From: a bacterium
GTDB taxonomy: Bacteria > Electryoneota > RPQS01
Reading direction: 5' to 3'
DNA: 13,478 nucleotides
Assembly (NCBI GenBank): GCA_028711875.1
Contig: JAQTRJ010000021.1
Location: forward strand, 1-13,478
A program made the position numbers and the translations under genes. Positions 7,501-13,478 of this stretch are shown here, in pieces. The number at the start of each line of letters is the position of its first letter. Positions within the stretch are counted from its first letter, which is position 1. Under the pieces are notes generated by a model. The model saw only the letters and a program-made list of their open reading frames with translations. It made no database searches and was not told where the DNA came from.

Positions 7501-7847
7501 CGAAGGCGAAGGCGCGGGATTTGTGGCGGGTGAAGAAGATGAAGCTGGTGAAAGCGAAGGATGAAGGCGGAAGGATGAAGGATGAACCGGCTGAACTGAA
7601 GATCAACGATTCTATCACGATCACCGGCATTCCCAACGAAGCGTTCGAGTACCGGCTCGGCAACCGGAGCGCGCTGGAATGGGTGGTGGATCAATATCAG
7701 GTAAAGACCGACAAGCGCAGCGGCATCGTGAGCGATCCCAACCGCGACGACGATCCCGAATATATCGTGCGATTGGTCGGACAAGTGATCCGCGTCAGCC
7801 TCGACACCGTGGAAATCGTAAACAACCTGCCTGAAAATCTCTCATGA
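4551..7847 (+). CDS. Single-chain type IIG/ISP-like restriction-modification enzyme (PD-ExK nuclease + N6-adenine methyltransferase)
   Basis: A cytoplasmic enzyme of 1098 aa that should both cleave and adenine-methylate its own DNA target. Domains: the N-terminal nuclease has RPDG (61-64) and GFWESKDE with E78-S-K80, a PD-(D/E)xK site, then KGYPITNTIFEDS. A helical linker spans about 110-300. The gamma-class methyltransferase has motif I DPCTGTGNF (340-348) and motif IV NPPY (444-447). A recognition region spans about 450-830. The tail has DIFYYVYGLLHHPVYRARY from 873, as in type ISP enzymes. No helicase motifs are present, so this is not a full ISP motor enzyme. ATG 4551 is chosen over in-frame GTG 4488, because that GTG lies inside a palindrome; the ribosome site is weak. 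Repeat-derived, in-frame insertions lie at residues about 833-871 and 934-981, and a shorter one near 1003-1012. The stop overlaps the next gene's start by 4 nt. Confidence 0.85.
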   Translation: MLKSTHKAITEYYRQRDALARQGVIHEMGVRSAFQMLLQQTAPKYGWTLVTEETLPKSRLRPDGTLKDDFQFRRGFWESKDEFDDLQMEIEAKTRKGYPITNTIFEDSREAVLFQNRREAMRARLDDARQLADLLNAFYGYKEPHIEDFEKAVDEFKERVPELAGGLLKKIEASYKRNAEFRAAFDGFFELCKTSLNPNIRAEAVKEMLVQHLLTERLIRNIFDNPEFRRRNVIASEVEKVIDALTGEYFNRQEFLDQLNRFYVAIERAAQEQYEFSEKQKFLNSIYERFFQGFSVKVADTHGIVYTPQPIVDFMCASVVEVLKTEFGKELGDRDVFIIDPCTGTGNFVVNLLHRFSPRDLPRVYRQQLFANEVMLMPYYIAALNIEHAYYELTGKYEPFEGLCFVDTLDLAEARQSTLGFMSEKNLERVERQRKAPITVVIGNPPYNTNQVNENDNNKNRKYEIVDRHIAETYARDSKATNRNKLGDPYVKFLRWSADRLEDRDGIVCFVTNNSFVEQIAFDGMRKHLSEDFSSFRHLNLHGNVYKNPKLSGTTHNVFGIKVGVGITIAVRKKKEKKSKLFYYRVPEFWRKEEKFDFLNEAGSVASVKWQRLTPDARHSWFPAEHEDEFAGFIPLGTKEAKRGESGETLFGLFSNGVKTNRDMVVYDFDQRSLEKRTKTFIAAYNAEVHRYQDEGMPEDIDAFVDYSKIDWSRDLKSDLRRGKPVKYSSKCLRSSLYRPFETMHLYFDSILNEEVYRWPQFQPNAESENLQICVSGIGSSKPFHALMTNIIPCLDLLEKTQCFPFYVYDEDGTNRRENITDWALQAFKEKYEIRNEKLERKKDSGRITDPARREKDAASSLIAHRSSLSKWDIFYYVYGLLHHPVYRARYADNLRRELPRIPFAPDFWAFSEAGRKLAELHLKYEELTPVWEDSGRDTVPARRESDSGHAGTHASAKKSVEMHAAEKKSVGTHAAAIRLVIDPKAKARDLWRVKKMKLVKAKDEGGRMKDEPAELKINDSITITGIPNEAFEYRLGNRSALEWVVDQYQVKTDKRSGIVSDPNRDDDPEYIVRLVGQVIRVSLDTVEIVNNLPENLS
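7047..7081 (+). repeat. Imperfect GAAATNA heptamer tract inside the restriction-modification gene
   Basis: Five 7-nt units run head to tail: GAAATAA, GAAATGA, GAAATTA, GAAAGGA and the degenerate AGAAAGA. They encode a charged stretch (EIRNEKLERKK) right after ALQAFKEKY, where family members normally lead directly into the FYYVYG motif. The A-rich composition differs sharply from the GC-rich flanks. Confidence 0.55.
7080..7115 (+). repeat. 36-nt hairpin element, copy 1, in frame in the restriction-modification gene
   Basis: Starts GATTCCGGCAGG and ends GCTCGGCGGGAA. It is 33/36 identical to copy 2 at 7350-7385 and read in the same frame, giving DSGRITDPARRE. The core GCAGGATC (7087-7094) and GACCCTGC (7098-7105) pair at 7 of 8 positions around an ACA loop. 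Confidence 0.75.
7128..7155 (+). repeat. Four tandem TCATCG(C/T) heptamers inside the restriction-modification gene
   Basis: Units at 7128-7134, 7135-7141, 7142-7148 and 7149-7155 are TCATCGC, TCATCGC, TCATCGT and TCATCGC. They encode SSLIAHRSS immediately before the conserved KWDIFYYVYG motif. Because 7 is not a multiple of 3, gain or loss of one unit would shift the reading frame. Confidence 0.7.
7350..7385 (+). repeat. 36-nt hairpin element, copy 2, in frame in the restriction-modification gene
   Basis: It encodes DSGRDTVPARRE, 270 nt downstream of copy 1 and in the same frame. Its core GCAGGGAC (7357-7364) and GTCCCTGC (7368-7375) form a perfect 8-bp stem around ACA. Outer arms ATTCC (7351-7355) and GGAAT (7382-7386) can also pair. 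Confidence 0.75.
7404..7493 (+). repeat. Three 30-nt tandem repeats encoding a 10-aa unit
   Basis: Units 7404-7433, 7434-7463 and 7464-7493 encode GTHASAKKSV, EMHAAEKKSV and GTHAAAIRLV. The first two are close copies; the third is degenerate at its end. There are no spacers, so this is not a CRISPR array. The repeats continue the insertion that starts with hairpin copy 2 and precede the conserved DLWRVKKMK segment. Confidence 0.75.
7556..7586 (+). repeat. GGATGAA-type heptamer tract near the end of the restriction-modification gene
   Basis: GAAGGATGAAGGCGGAAGG then ATGAAGGATGAA gives imperfect units of GGATGAA, encoding KDEGGRMKDE. It sits just before INDSITITGIP, a conserved ISP-type tail motif, so it looks like a loop insertion. 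The unit resembles the complement of the TCATCGC tract at 7128-7155. Confidence 0.45.
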
Positions 7848-10800
7848 CCGACACGCCGGGTTCCATAGATCAATTCCTTCGCTCGCTGCAGGAGCGCGCC
7901 AAAGAACTCGGCTGTCTGTACCGAATCGAGGAGCTGCTGCTCCATCCCGACGACGAACTTGCGAAGATCTTGCGCGGCGTGCTGGAAGCGATTCCCGCGG
8001 GCTGGCAATTCCCCGACCAGTGCCGGGCCGCTATCCGCTATGAGGGAGCGGATTACGCCCTGCCCGGCTTTCAAGAAACGCCGTGGATGCTGACCGCTCC
8101 GCTGCACATGCAGCAGGAGACCGTGGGAACGATCACGGTGTGCTATCTCAGCGAGCAGCCCGCCGCCGAAGACGGGCCGTTTCTGAAAGACGAAATCCGG
8201 CTGCTGGAAACGATCGCCAACCGCCTCAGTCACTTTCTGCACTATCGGCAGACGCGGCAGGCCTATCGCGAGCAGCAGGCGGCGAAGACGGGCGCGCTCC
8301 CCGCCGGCAAGCGGGAATGGGAAATGGCGATTGACCTGCTGCGGCAGACCGATCATCAGCTCCTGCACCGCGTGATTCGCAAGATGTTCATCCGGCTGCG
8401 CTCGGTCGGACTCCCCGAAGCGATCGCGCTGCAGGAGCGCCTGATCGCGGATGAGGGTCTGCCCGCCGACGAGAACCGCCCGCTGCGCAAACAGGCTTTC
8501 GACCTGTCGCCCGAGACCACGGCGCAGATTATCGAGATCGCCAAGAAACATTTTTCGAACGAAGAAATCCTGAACTGGGTTCACAAATGGATTCAGGAGG
8601 ATCGTTCGAGTTTTCTGGTGACGGCGCTGGAAAATCCCGGAACGACGCTGGGCGAGGTGGCCAGCGCCATTCGCCGCTTCCATCAGATCGCCCGCGAGGG
8701 CATGGAGCTTTCGCCTTCCGCCAACAAAGAAATCCGGGTGTCGCTGATCCAGCGGTTTTTCACCGATCAGCTCGAATACATCAACATCGCCAAGGAGTTC
8801 GTTGACCTCGAGGATTTCCATGCGCTGCTGAGCCGGATCATCTTCCCCACCGGCAGCCACGGCATGTTGGGCGGCAAGAGCGCGGGCATGTTCATCGCGT
8901 CGCGGATCATCGAGACGTTCGCTAAAGAACACGACGTTTTGCGCGGCATTCGCACTCCCAAGACGTGGTACCTGGCCTCCGACGGACTGCTGAACTTCCT
9001 GACGCATAACGATCTGGAAGAATTGGTCGAGCACAAATACCGCGAGATTGACGAAATCCGCCGCGAGTACAATCACATCGTGCAGGTGTTCAAGCACTCG
9101 CGGCTCACACCGGAAATCGTGCAGGGACTCTCGGTAGCGCTCGACGATTTCGAAGATCGCCCACTCATCGTCCGCAGCTCCAGCCTCCTTGAAGATCGTT
9201 TCGGTTCCTCGTTCTCAGGAAAATACAAGAGCCTGTTTCTGGCCAATCAGGGCACCAAACAGCAGCGGCTGGAAGCGCTGATGGACGCCGTGGCCGAAGT
9301 GTACTCCTCGACGTTCGGTCCCGATCCGATTCAGTATCGCGCCGAGCGCGGATTGCTCGATTTCCGCGAAGAGATGGGAATCATGATTCAGGAGGTGGTC
9401 GGCGCGCGGATCGGCCGCTATTTCTTTCCCGCCTACGCCGGCGTGGCGTTCAGCAACAACGAGTTTCGCTGGTCGCCGCGCATCCGCCGCGAAGACGGCT
9501 TGCTGCGCCTCGTCCCCGGTCTGGGGACGCGCGCGGTGGACCGTCTGAGCGACGACTACCCGATTTTGATCGCGCCCGGTCAGCCCGGATTGCGCGTCAA
9601 CGTCACCGTGGACAAAGTGACGCGCTACTCGCCGCGGCAGATGGACGTCATCAATCTCGAAACCAATTCGTTCGAGACAGTGGACGTCCGCGACGTGCTG
9701 CGCGAATACGGAACCGAAATTCCGTGGCTGAACCAGATGATCTCGCTCTGTTCCGGCGGTCATCTGCGCACCCCCAGCGGTTTGACGCCCGATTTGAACG
9801 AGGACGATTTCTGCGTTACGTTCGAAGGGCTGATCACGCGCACTCCGTTCATCAGGCAAATGCAGCTCGTGCTGCGTCTGCTGCAGGACAAGCTGGGCAC
9901 GCCGGTGGACCTCGAATTCGCTTCGGACGGCGTCCATTTCTATCTGCTGCAGTGTCGTCCGCAGGCCTACGCGACGGGCAACGTTCCGGCTCCCATTCCC
10001 CGCGACTTTCCTCCCGATCAGGTGGTGTTCACGGCCAACCGCTTCGTTTCCAACGGACGCCTGCCCGACGTCACCCACATCGTGTACGTGGATCCGTCAA
10101 AATACGGCGAGATTTCCAATCTGGATACGCTGCGCGAAGTGGGACGCTGCGTGGGCCGGCTGAACGCGATCCTGCCCAAGCGCCGCTTCATTCTGATGGG
10201 ACCGGGGCGCTGGGGCAGCCGCGGCGATATCAAGCTCGGCGTCAATGTGAGTTATTCGGAGATCAAGAACACCTGCATGTTGGTGGAGATCGCTCGGAAG
10301 CTCGGCAACTACGTTCCCGATCTCTCGTTCGGCACGCATTTTTTCCAAGACCTCGTCGAATCCTCGATCCGCTATCTTCCTCTCTATCCCGACGACGAGG
10401 GAATTCTGTTCAACGAGCGCTTCCTCACCGAATCGCCCTCGCTGCTGCCTGAGCTGCTCTCCGAATTCGCTTCGCTCGCCGACGTAGTGCGAGTCATTGA
10501 CGTGCCCGCCTGCACAGACGGCCGTGTGCTGCGCGTGCTGATGAACGCCGATCTCGACCGGGCCATCGGCCTGCTCTCGCTGCCCACTGCTCAAGTCGAA
10601 GAAATGGGCGAGGTCACGCCGCCGGTTTTCGACACCTCTTCCGAAGACCATTGGCGCTGGCGAAACCGGATGATCGAGCGCATGGCCGAGCAGATGAGTC
10701 CCGGCCGCTTCGGAGTGAAGAGACTCTTCGTCATCGGCAGTACCCAGAGCGCCACCGCCGACGCGTCCAGCGACATTGATCTGGTGGTTCATTTCGCGGG

Positions 10801-11020
10801 CACGGACGAGCAGCGGCAGCTGCTGCTGAGTTGGTTCGATGGCTGGAGTCTTTGTTTGGCCGAAGTGAATCATCAGCGCACCGGTGTCCGTCTGCCGCGG
10901 ATGCTTGATGCGCGGCTGGTCAGCGATCAGGAGTTTGAAGAGATGTCCGACGAATTCGCCGCCACCGCCCGCGAGATACCGCTGCGGTTCGATACGGACG
11001 ATACCATTCCCGCCGCATAG
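7844..11020 (+). CDS. GAF-like / PPDK-type ATP-grasp protein with C-terminal Pol-beta nucleotidyltransferase domain
   Basis: A 1058-aa, probably cytoplasmic, multidomain protein of unassigned function. Residues about 1-150 look GAF-like (LYRIEELLLHPDDELAKILR, LLETIANRLSHFL). About 150-330 is helical. About 330-706 is the pyruvate-phosphate-dikinase/PEP-synthase ATP-binding domain: GGKSAGM (343-349), RSSSLLEDRFGSSFSGKY (444-461), VDLEFASDG (688-696) and LLQCRP (701-706). The phosphohistidine domain and PEP/pyruvate barrel that normally follow are absent. Instead, about 720-930 is a region with LMGPGRWGSRGDIKLGVNVS that I recall from uncharacterised PPDK-like proteins. Residues about 945-1035 carry GS(965-966), ten residues, then D977-I-D979, the metal-binding signature of MNT-type nucleotidyltransferases; E1007 may be the third acid. 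The start overlaps the upstream stop (ATGA) and has no Shine-Dalgarno, indicating translational coupling to the restriction-modification gene. Substrate is unknown; a nucleotide-driven regulator or phosphotransferase is possible. Confidence 0.8.
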   Translation: MTDTPGSIDQFLRSLQERAKELGCLYRIEELLLHPDDELAKILRGVLEAIPAGWQFPDQCRAAIRYEGADYALPGFQETPWMLTAPLHMQQETVGTITVCYLSEQPAAEDGPFLKDEIRLLETIANRLSHFLHYRQTRQAYREQQAAKTGALPAGKREWEMAIDLLRQTDHQLLHRVIRKMFIRLRSVGLPEAIALQERLIADEGLPADENRPLRKQAFDLSPETTAQIIEIAKKHFSNEEILNWVHKWIQEDRSSFLVTALENPGTTLGEVASAIRRFHQIAREGMELSPSANKEIRVSLIQRFFTDQLEYINIAKEFVDLEDFHALLSRIIFPTGSHGMLGGKSAGMFIASRIIETFAKEHDVLRGIRTPKTWYLASDGLLNFLTHNDLEELVEHKYREIDEIRREYNHIVQVFKHSRLTPEIVQGLSVALDDFEDRPLIVRSSSLLEDRFGSSFSGKYKSLFLANQGTKQQRLEALMDAVAEVYSSTFGPDPIQYRAERGLLDFREEMGIMIQEVVGARIGRYFFPAYAGVAFSNNEFRWSPRIRREDGLLRLVPGLGTRAVDRLSDDYPILIAPGQPGLRVNVTVDKVTRYSPRQMDVINLETNSFETVDVRDVLREYGTEIPWLNQMISLCSGGHLRTPSGLTPDLNEDDFCVTFEGLITRTPFIRQMQLVLRLLQDKLGTPVDLEFASDGVHFYLLQCRPQAYATGNVPAPIPRDFPPDQVVFTANRFVSNGRLPDVTHIVYVDPSKYGEISNLDTLREVGRCVGRLNAILPKRRFILMGPGRWGSRGDIKLGVNVSYSEIKNTCMLVEIARKLGNYVPDLSFGTHFFQDLVESSIRYLPLYPDDEGILFNERFLTESPSLLPELLSEFASLADVVRVIDVPACTDGRVLRVLMNADLDRAIGLLSLPTAQVEEMGEVTPPVFDTSSEDHWRWRNRMIERMAEQMSPGRFGVKRLFVIGSTQSATADASSDIDLVVHFAGTDEQRQLLLSWFDGWSLCLAEVNHQRTGVRLPRMLDARLVSDQEFEEMSDEFAATAREIPLRFDTDDTIPAA

Positions 11021-11050
11021 AAACGTCCCAACACATCGCAATCTGAACAC

Positions 11051-11060
11051 AGGGAAGGAG
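11051..11060 (+). promoter_or_regulatory. Ribosome binding site that sets a TTG start
   Basis: AGGGAAGGAG (11051-11060) lies 5 nt upstream of TTG 11066. The next in-frame ATG is at residue 24 and would remove part of the first POT signature region, so the TTG start is favoured. Confidence 0.75.
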
Positions 11061-11065
11061 ACAAC

Positions 11066-12520
11066 TTGGCCAAAGGAGTTTCCGTCATCACGCAAATTCG
11101 CGGCCTGAAAGCGAATTTCTGGGTGGCCAACTGGATGGAAGCCAACGAGCGGCTCGCGTTTTTCAGCGTGCGCGCCATTGCTCCACTGTACATGGTGGCC
11201 GCCATCGCCAACAACGGTCTGGCGCTTTCCTATTCGGAGAAAGGCCTTATCTACACGGTCTGGGCGCTGGTGCAATGTCTGGTGCCCATGGTGTCGGGCG
11301 GATTCACCGACGAATACGGCTACAAGAAAAGCCTGTACGTCGCGTTTTCGATCAACATTCTCGGCTATCTGACCTTCGCGTTCGCCGGAGGATTCTGGTC
11401 GGCGATGGCCGCGTCGTGTCTGGTCGGACTCGGCACGGCGATCTTTAAGCCGCCCGTGCAGGGAACCATTGCCAAAGCCTCCACCGAGGAAAACAGCTCG
11501 GTCGCGTGGGGCTTTTTCTATTGGATGGTCAACGTCGGCGGCACGCTGGCGCCGTTTCTGGCGGCTATTTTACGCGGCGAGAACAACTGGCGGCTCGTCT
11601 TTTTCTGCGCGGCGGGCGTGACGCTGTTCAATTATATCCCTGCCATATTTTTCTACAAGGAACCCGAGCGCATCTCCACCGGCCAGCGCAAGACGATGAG
11701 CCAGACGTTCATCGAGACCATGAAGACCCTGCGCGACAAGGACTTCATGATCTTCCTGCTGATCTTCAGCGGCTTCTGGTTCATGTTTATGCAGCTGTGG
11801 GACCTGCTGCCGAATTTCATTGACGAGTGGGTCGTCTCGCGCGACATTGCCCCGGCCTTTCGCTTCATCAGCGATGGTCTCGTGCTCGAAAACGGCAACG
11901 TCAAGCCGGAAATGCTCATCAACATTGACAGCGCCGCGATCATTCTGCTCATGCTGCCGATCGCTTGGCTGACGGGGAAATTTCATCCGATGATCGCCCT
12001 GATCGGCGGCATGTTGATCTCGCTCGTAGGCTTTTTCTTCAGCGGCTTCAGCAACATCGGCTTCATCGTTGCGCTCTCAATCTTCATCTTTGCCATCGGC
12101 GAGATGTGGTGCAGTCCCAAGTTTTCCGAGTACATCGGCCTGACCGCGCCGCCAGACAAGAAGGCGGTCTATATGGGCTACTCGAACATTCCCTTCGCGA
12201 TCGGCTGGGCGGGCGGCAATCTGATATCGGGATTTCTCTATGACCACCTCGGCAGCAAGCTCCACTTCGCCCGCCAATACCTGATTCACAATCAGGGAAT
12301 GGACGCCGCCGCCGTCGCCGCGATTCCGCAGGATCAAATCATGGAAACGATGGCGGCCGGACTGAACGGCGGCACGGGCGCGACGATGGACGAAGCCACC
12401 CGCGTTCTGTGGAACATGCATCACCCGTGGCTGGTGTGGGCGATTCTGACCACGGTGGGAGTCGTCTCCACCGCACTCATGATCGTCTACTACATTCGCA
12501 TGCGCAAACCGCGCGCGTAG
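11066..12520 (+). CDS. Major facilitator superfamily transporter, POT/PTR (proton-dependent oligopeptide) like
   Basis: A 484-aa inner-membrane protein with about 12 hydrophobic segments, the usual size for proton-coupled peptide transporters. Seen directly: E25-A-N-E28-R29 followed by LAFFSVRAIAPLY, which matches the ExxER motif of the POT family where proton and peptide binding occurs. Then come the loop SGGFTDEYGYKKS, GLGTAIFKPPVQGTIAKAS (similar to the POT GTGxxKP segment) and FFYWMVNVGGTLAP, resembling the PTR2 family signature. A longer polar stretch between the central helices (about 270-290, ISDGLVLENGNVKPE) and another near 410-450 are less typical. The start is TTG behind a strong Shine-Dalgarno site. 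It lies 45 nt after the ATP-grasp protein and 45 nt before the protease gene, so one transcript is likely. Transport substrate is inferred from family motifs only; other MFS substrates remain possible. Confidence 0.82.
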   Translation: MAKGVSVITQIRGLKANFWVANWMEANERLAFFSVRAIAPLYMVAAIANNGLALSYSEKGLIYTVWALVQCLVPMVSGGFTDEYGYKKSLYVAFSINILGYLTFAFAGGFWSAMAASCLVGLGTAIFKPPVQGTIAKASTEENSSVAWGFFYWMVNVGGTLAPFLAAILRGENNWRLVFFCAAGVTLFNYIPAIFFYKEPERISTGQRKTMSQTFIETMKTLRDKDFMIFLLIFSGFWFMFMQLWDLLPNFIDEWVVSRDIAPAFRFISDGLVLENGNVKPEMLINIDSAAIILLMLPIAWLTGKFHPMIALIGGMLISLVGFFFSGFSNIGFIVALSIFIFAIGEMWCSPKFSEYIGLTAPPDKKAVYMGYSNIPFAIGWAGGNLISGFLYDHLGSKLHFARQYLIHNQGMDAAAVAAIPQDQIMETMAAGLNGGTGATMDEATRVLWNMHHPWLVWAILTTVGVVSTALMIVYYIRMRKPRA

Positions 12521-12545
12521 AAACCGGTTCCGCGTTTCGCGCGCG
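12512..12545 (+). other. GC-rich hairpin spanning the transporter stop codon
   Basis: CGCGCG (12512-12517) pairs with CGCGCG (12540-12545), GAAAC (12520-12524) with GTTTC (12534-12538), and CG with CG inside, with small internal loops and a GTTC loop. The stem includes the TAG stop codon and ends 11 bases before the next Shine-Dalgarno stretch. There is no U-run. It might dampen read-through into the next gene. Confidence 0.35.
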
Positions 12546-12565
12546 TTCCAAACATCGAGGATACC

Positions 12566-13478
12566 ATGGACGACCTTCGGTTGAATCGAAAAGACCTGCG
12601 CTTCATCGTCGTGTGTCTGGCGCTGCTGCTGGGCGGACTGCTCGTCAGCGTGCGCTATTTCCATCGGGCGTTTCCCGAAGCGTCCATTGACTTCCGTTTG
12701 AATCGGCCCCAATCGCAGCGCGTCGCCGCCGATTTCCTCCGAAGTTTAGACCTGTCCCCGCCCGCCGATTATCGCCACGCGGCGCGTTTCGGCTATGACG
12801 GCACGGCGAAGACGTATCTCGAAAAAGAATTGGGCGTGGCGGCGCGGCGAAGTATCTGGGCGCGCCCGTCCGTCTCTGGTACTGGCAGCATCGCTGGTTC
12901 AAGCCGGGCACGAAAGAAGAGTATCGCGTCTTCGTGTCGCCGGAAGGCGGCGTCGTGCGGCTGACGCACGAGCTGGCCGAAACCGCGCCGGGCGCCGACT
13001 TAACAGAAGATGACGCGCGCGCCGCCGCCGAGCGCTTTCTGTTCGGCACGATGCGCGCCGATTCCGCGCACCTGATCTTCCTCGAATCGCAGCGGATCGG
13101 GCGTCCCGACCGCACCGACTGGACGTTCACCTATCGCGCACGCGGCATCGAACCTGTGGTCGGATCAGACTACCGCTATACCGTCAGCGTCCTCGGCGAT
13201 CACGTCGGCGAATACTCCGAGTATCTGCACGTTCCCGAAGTCTGGAAGGCGTCGTTCGGCCGGCTGCGCAGCTACAACGAAACGGCGGGGAGCGCGGCCG
13301 GCGTGGGTTTTATGCTCACCGCTATCGCCATGGTCGCCGTTTTGTTCATCCGCATTCGCCGCCGCGACATTCGCTGGCGCGTCGCGCTCGGATTCGGCCT
13401 CGTGGCAGCGGCGCTCACGCTGCTTAACCAGATCAACGAGCTTCCGCTTCACTTCTATTGGTACGACACCACGTCCTC
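12566..13478 (+). pseudogene. CPBP-type intramembrane protease, N-terminal region, frameshifted and cut by window edge
   Basis: ATG 12566 follows GAGG (12557-12560) at a good distance. The first frame encodes a short cytoplasmic head, a membrane segment (about 11-29, FIVVCLALLLGGLLVSV) and a soluble part to YLEKELG. It then drifts into unrelated sequence and stops at 12964. From about 12838 the frame one base lower continues with typical family sequence: KYLGAPVRLWYWQHRWFKPG, EEYRVFVSPEGGVVRLTHEL, RTDWTFTYRARG and YLHVPEVWKASFGRLRSYNE. Two more membrane segments (about 13291-13353 and 13375-13428) follow, and this frame is open to the right edge. I recognise this as the N-terminal extension seen on some CPBP (CaaX protease/bacteriocin-processing) membrane metalloproteases. 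The catalytic domain would lie beyond the window, so the assignment is tentative. Whether the break is a mutation or a sequencing error cannot be told here. Confidence 0.6.

Noticed and set aside
7697..9097. 466-codon minus-strand open frame
   Set aside because: Antisense to the start of the ATP-grasp protein, with no recognisable motif; explained by GC-rich codon bias.
10097..11275. 392-codon minus-strand open frame
   Set aside because: It spans the end of one sense gene, the spacer and the start of the next; no motif, signal or ribosome site supports it.

Overview
The window reads as chromosomal DNA of a GC-rich bacterium, probably an uncultivated, free-living Gram-negative type. The lineage guess (FCB-group-like candidate phylum) is weak. 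It rests on a secreted protein with fibronectin-III-like modules, short interspersed palindromic repeats and generic FCB-style families; there is no rRNA or marker gene. Coding density is high and no tRNA, rRNA, IS transposase or CRISPR array is visible.

Left part (1-2632, minus strand): the N-terminal two fifths of a GDP-mannose/UDP-glucose dehydrogenase runs off the left edge. Upstream of it is a large exported protein with a signal peptide, a core carrying an M14-carboxypeptidase-like set of residues, and C-terminal FnIII-like modules. A 436-base AT-richer divergent intergenic region (2633-3068) follows.

Middle (3069-11020, plus strand): a complete glutamate dehydrogenase has its own near-consensus promoter and a hairpin leader. 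It ends in a perfect 12-bp hairpin that is also part of a consensus-like promoter (TTGACA-17-TATTAT) facing the next gene. After an 87-nt C/G-run palindrome comes a single-chain type IIG/ISP-like restriction-modification enzyme (PD-ExK nuclease, gamma-type N6-adenine methyltransferase, recognition region, conserved ISP-type tail). Its C-terminal part carries in-frame repeat DNA: two copies of a 36-nt hairpin element, three heptamer-like tracts and a 3 x 30-nt tandem repeat. Its stop overlaps (ATGA) the start of a 1058-aa protein with a GAF-like N-terminus, a PPDK/PEP-synthase ATP-grasp domain without the usual phosphohistidine and PEP domains, and a C-terminal Pol-beta/MNT-type nucleotidyltransferase motif. 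This coupled pair is the most promising candidate for an undescribed functional unit.

Right part (11066-13478, plus strand): a POT/PTR-like major facilitator transporter starts at TTG behind a strong Shine-Dalgarno site. It is followed by the N-terminal part of a CPBP-type intramembrane protease gene, broken by an apparent one-base deletion and cut off by the right edge. All plus-strand genes from 4551 on are closely spaced and may be cotranscribed.
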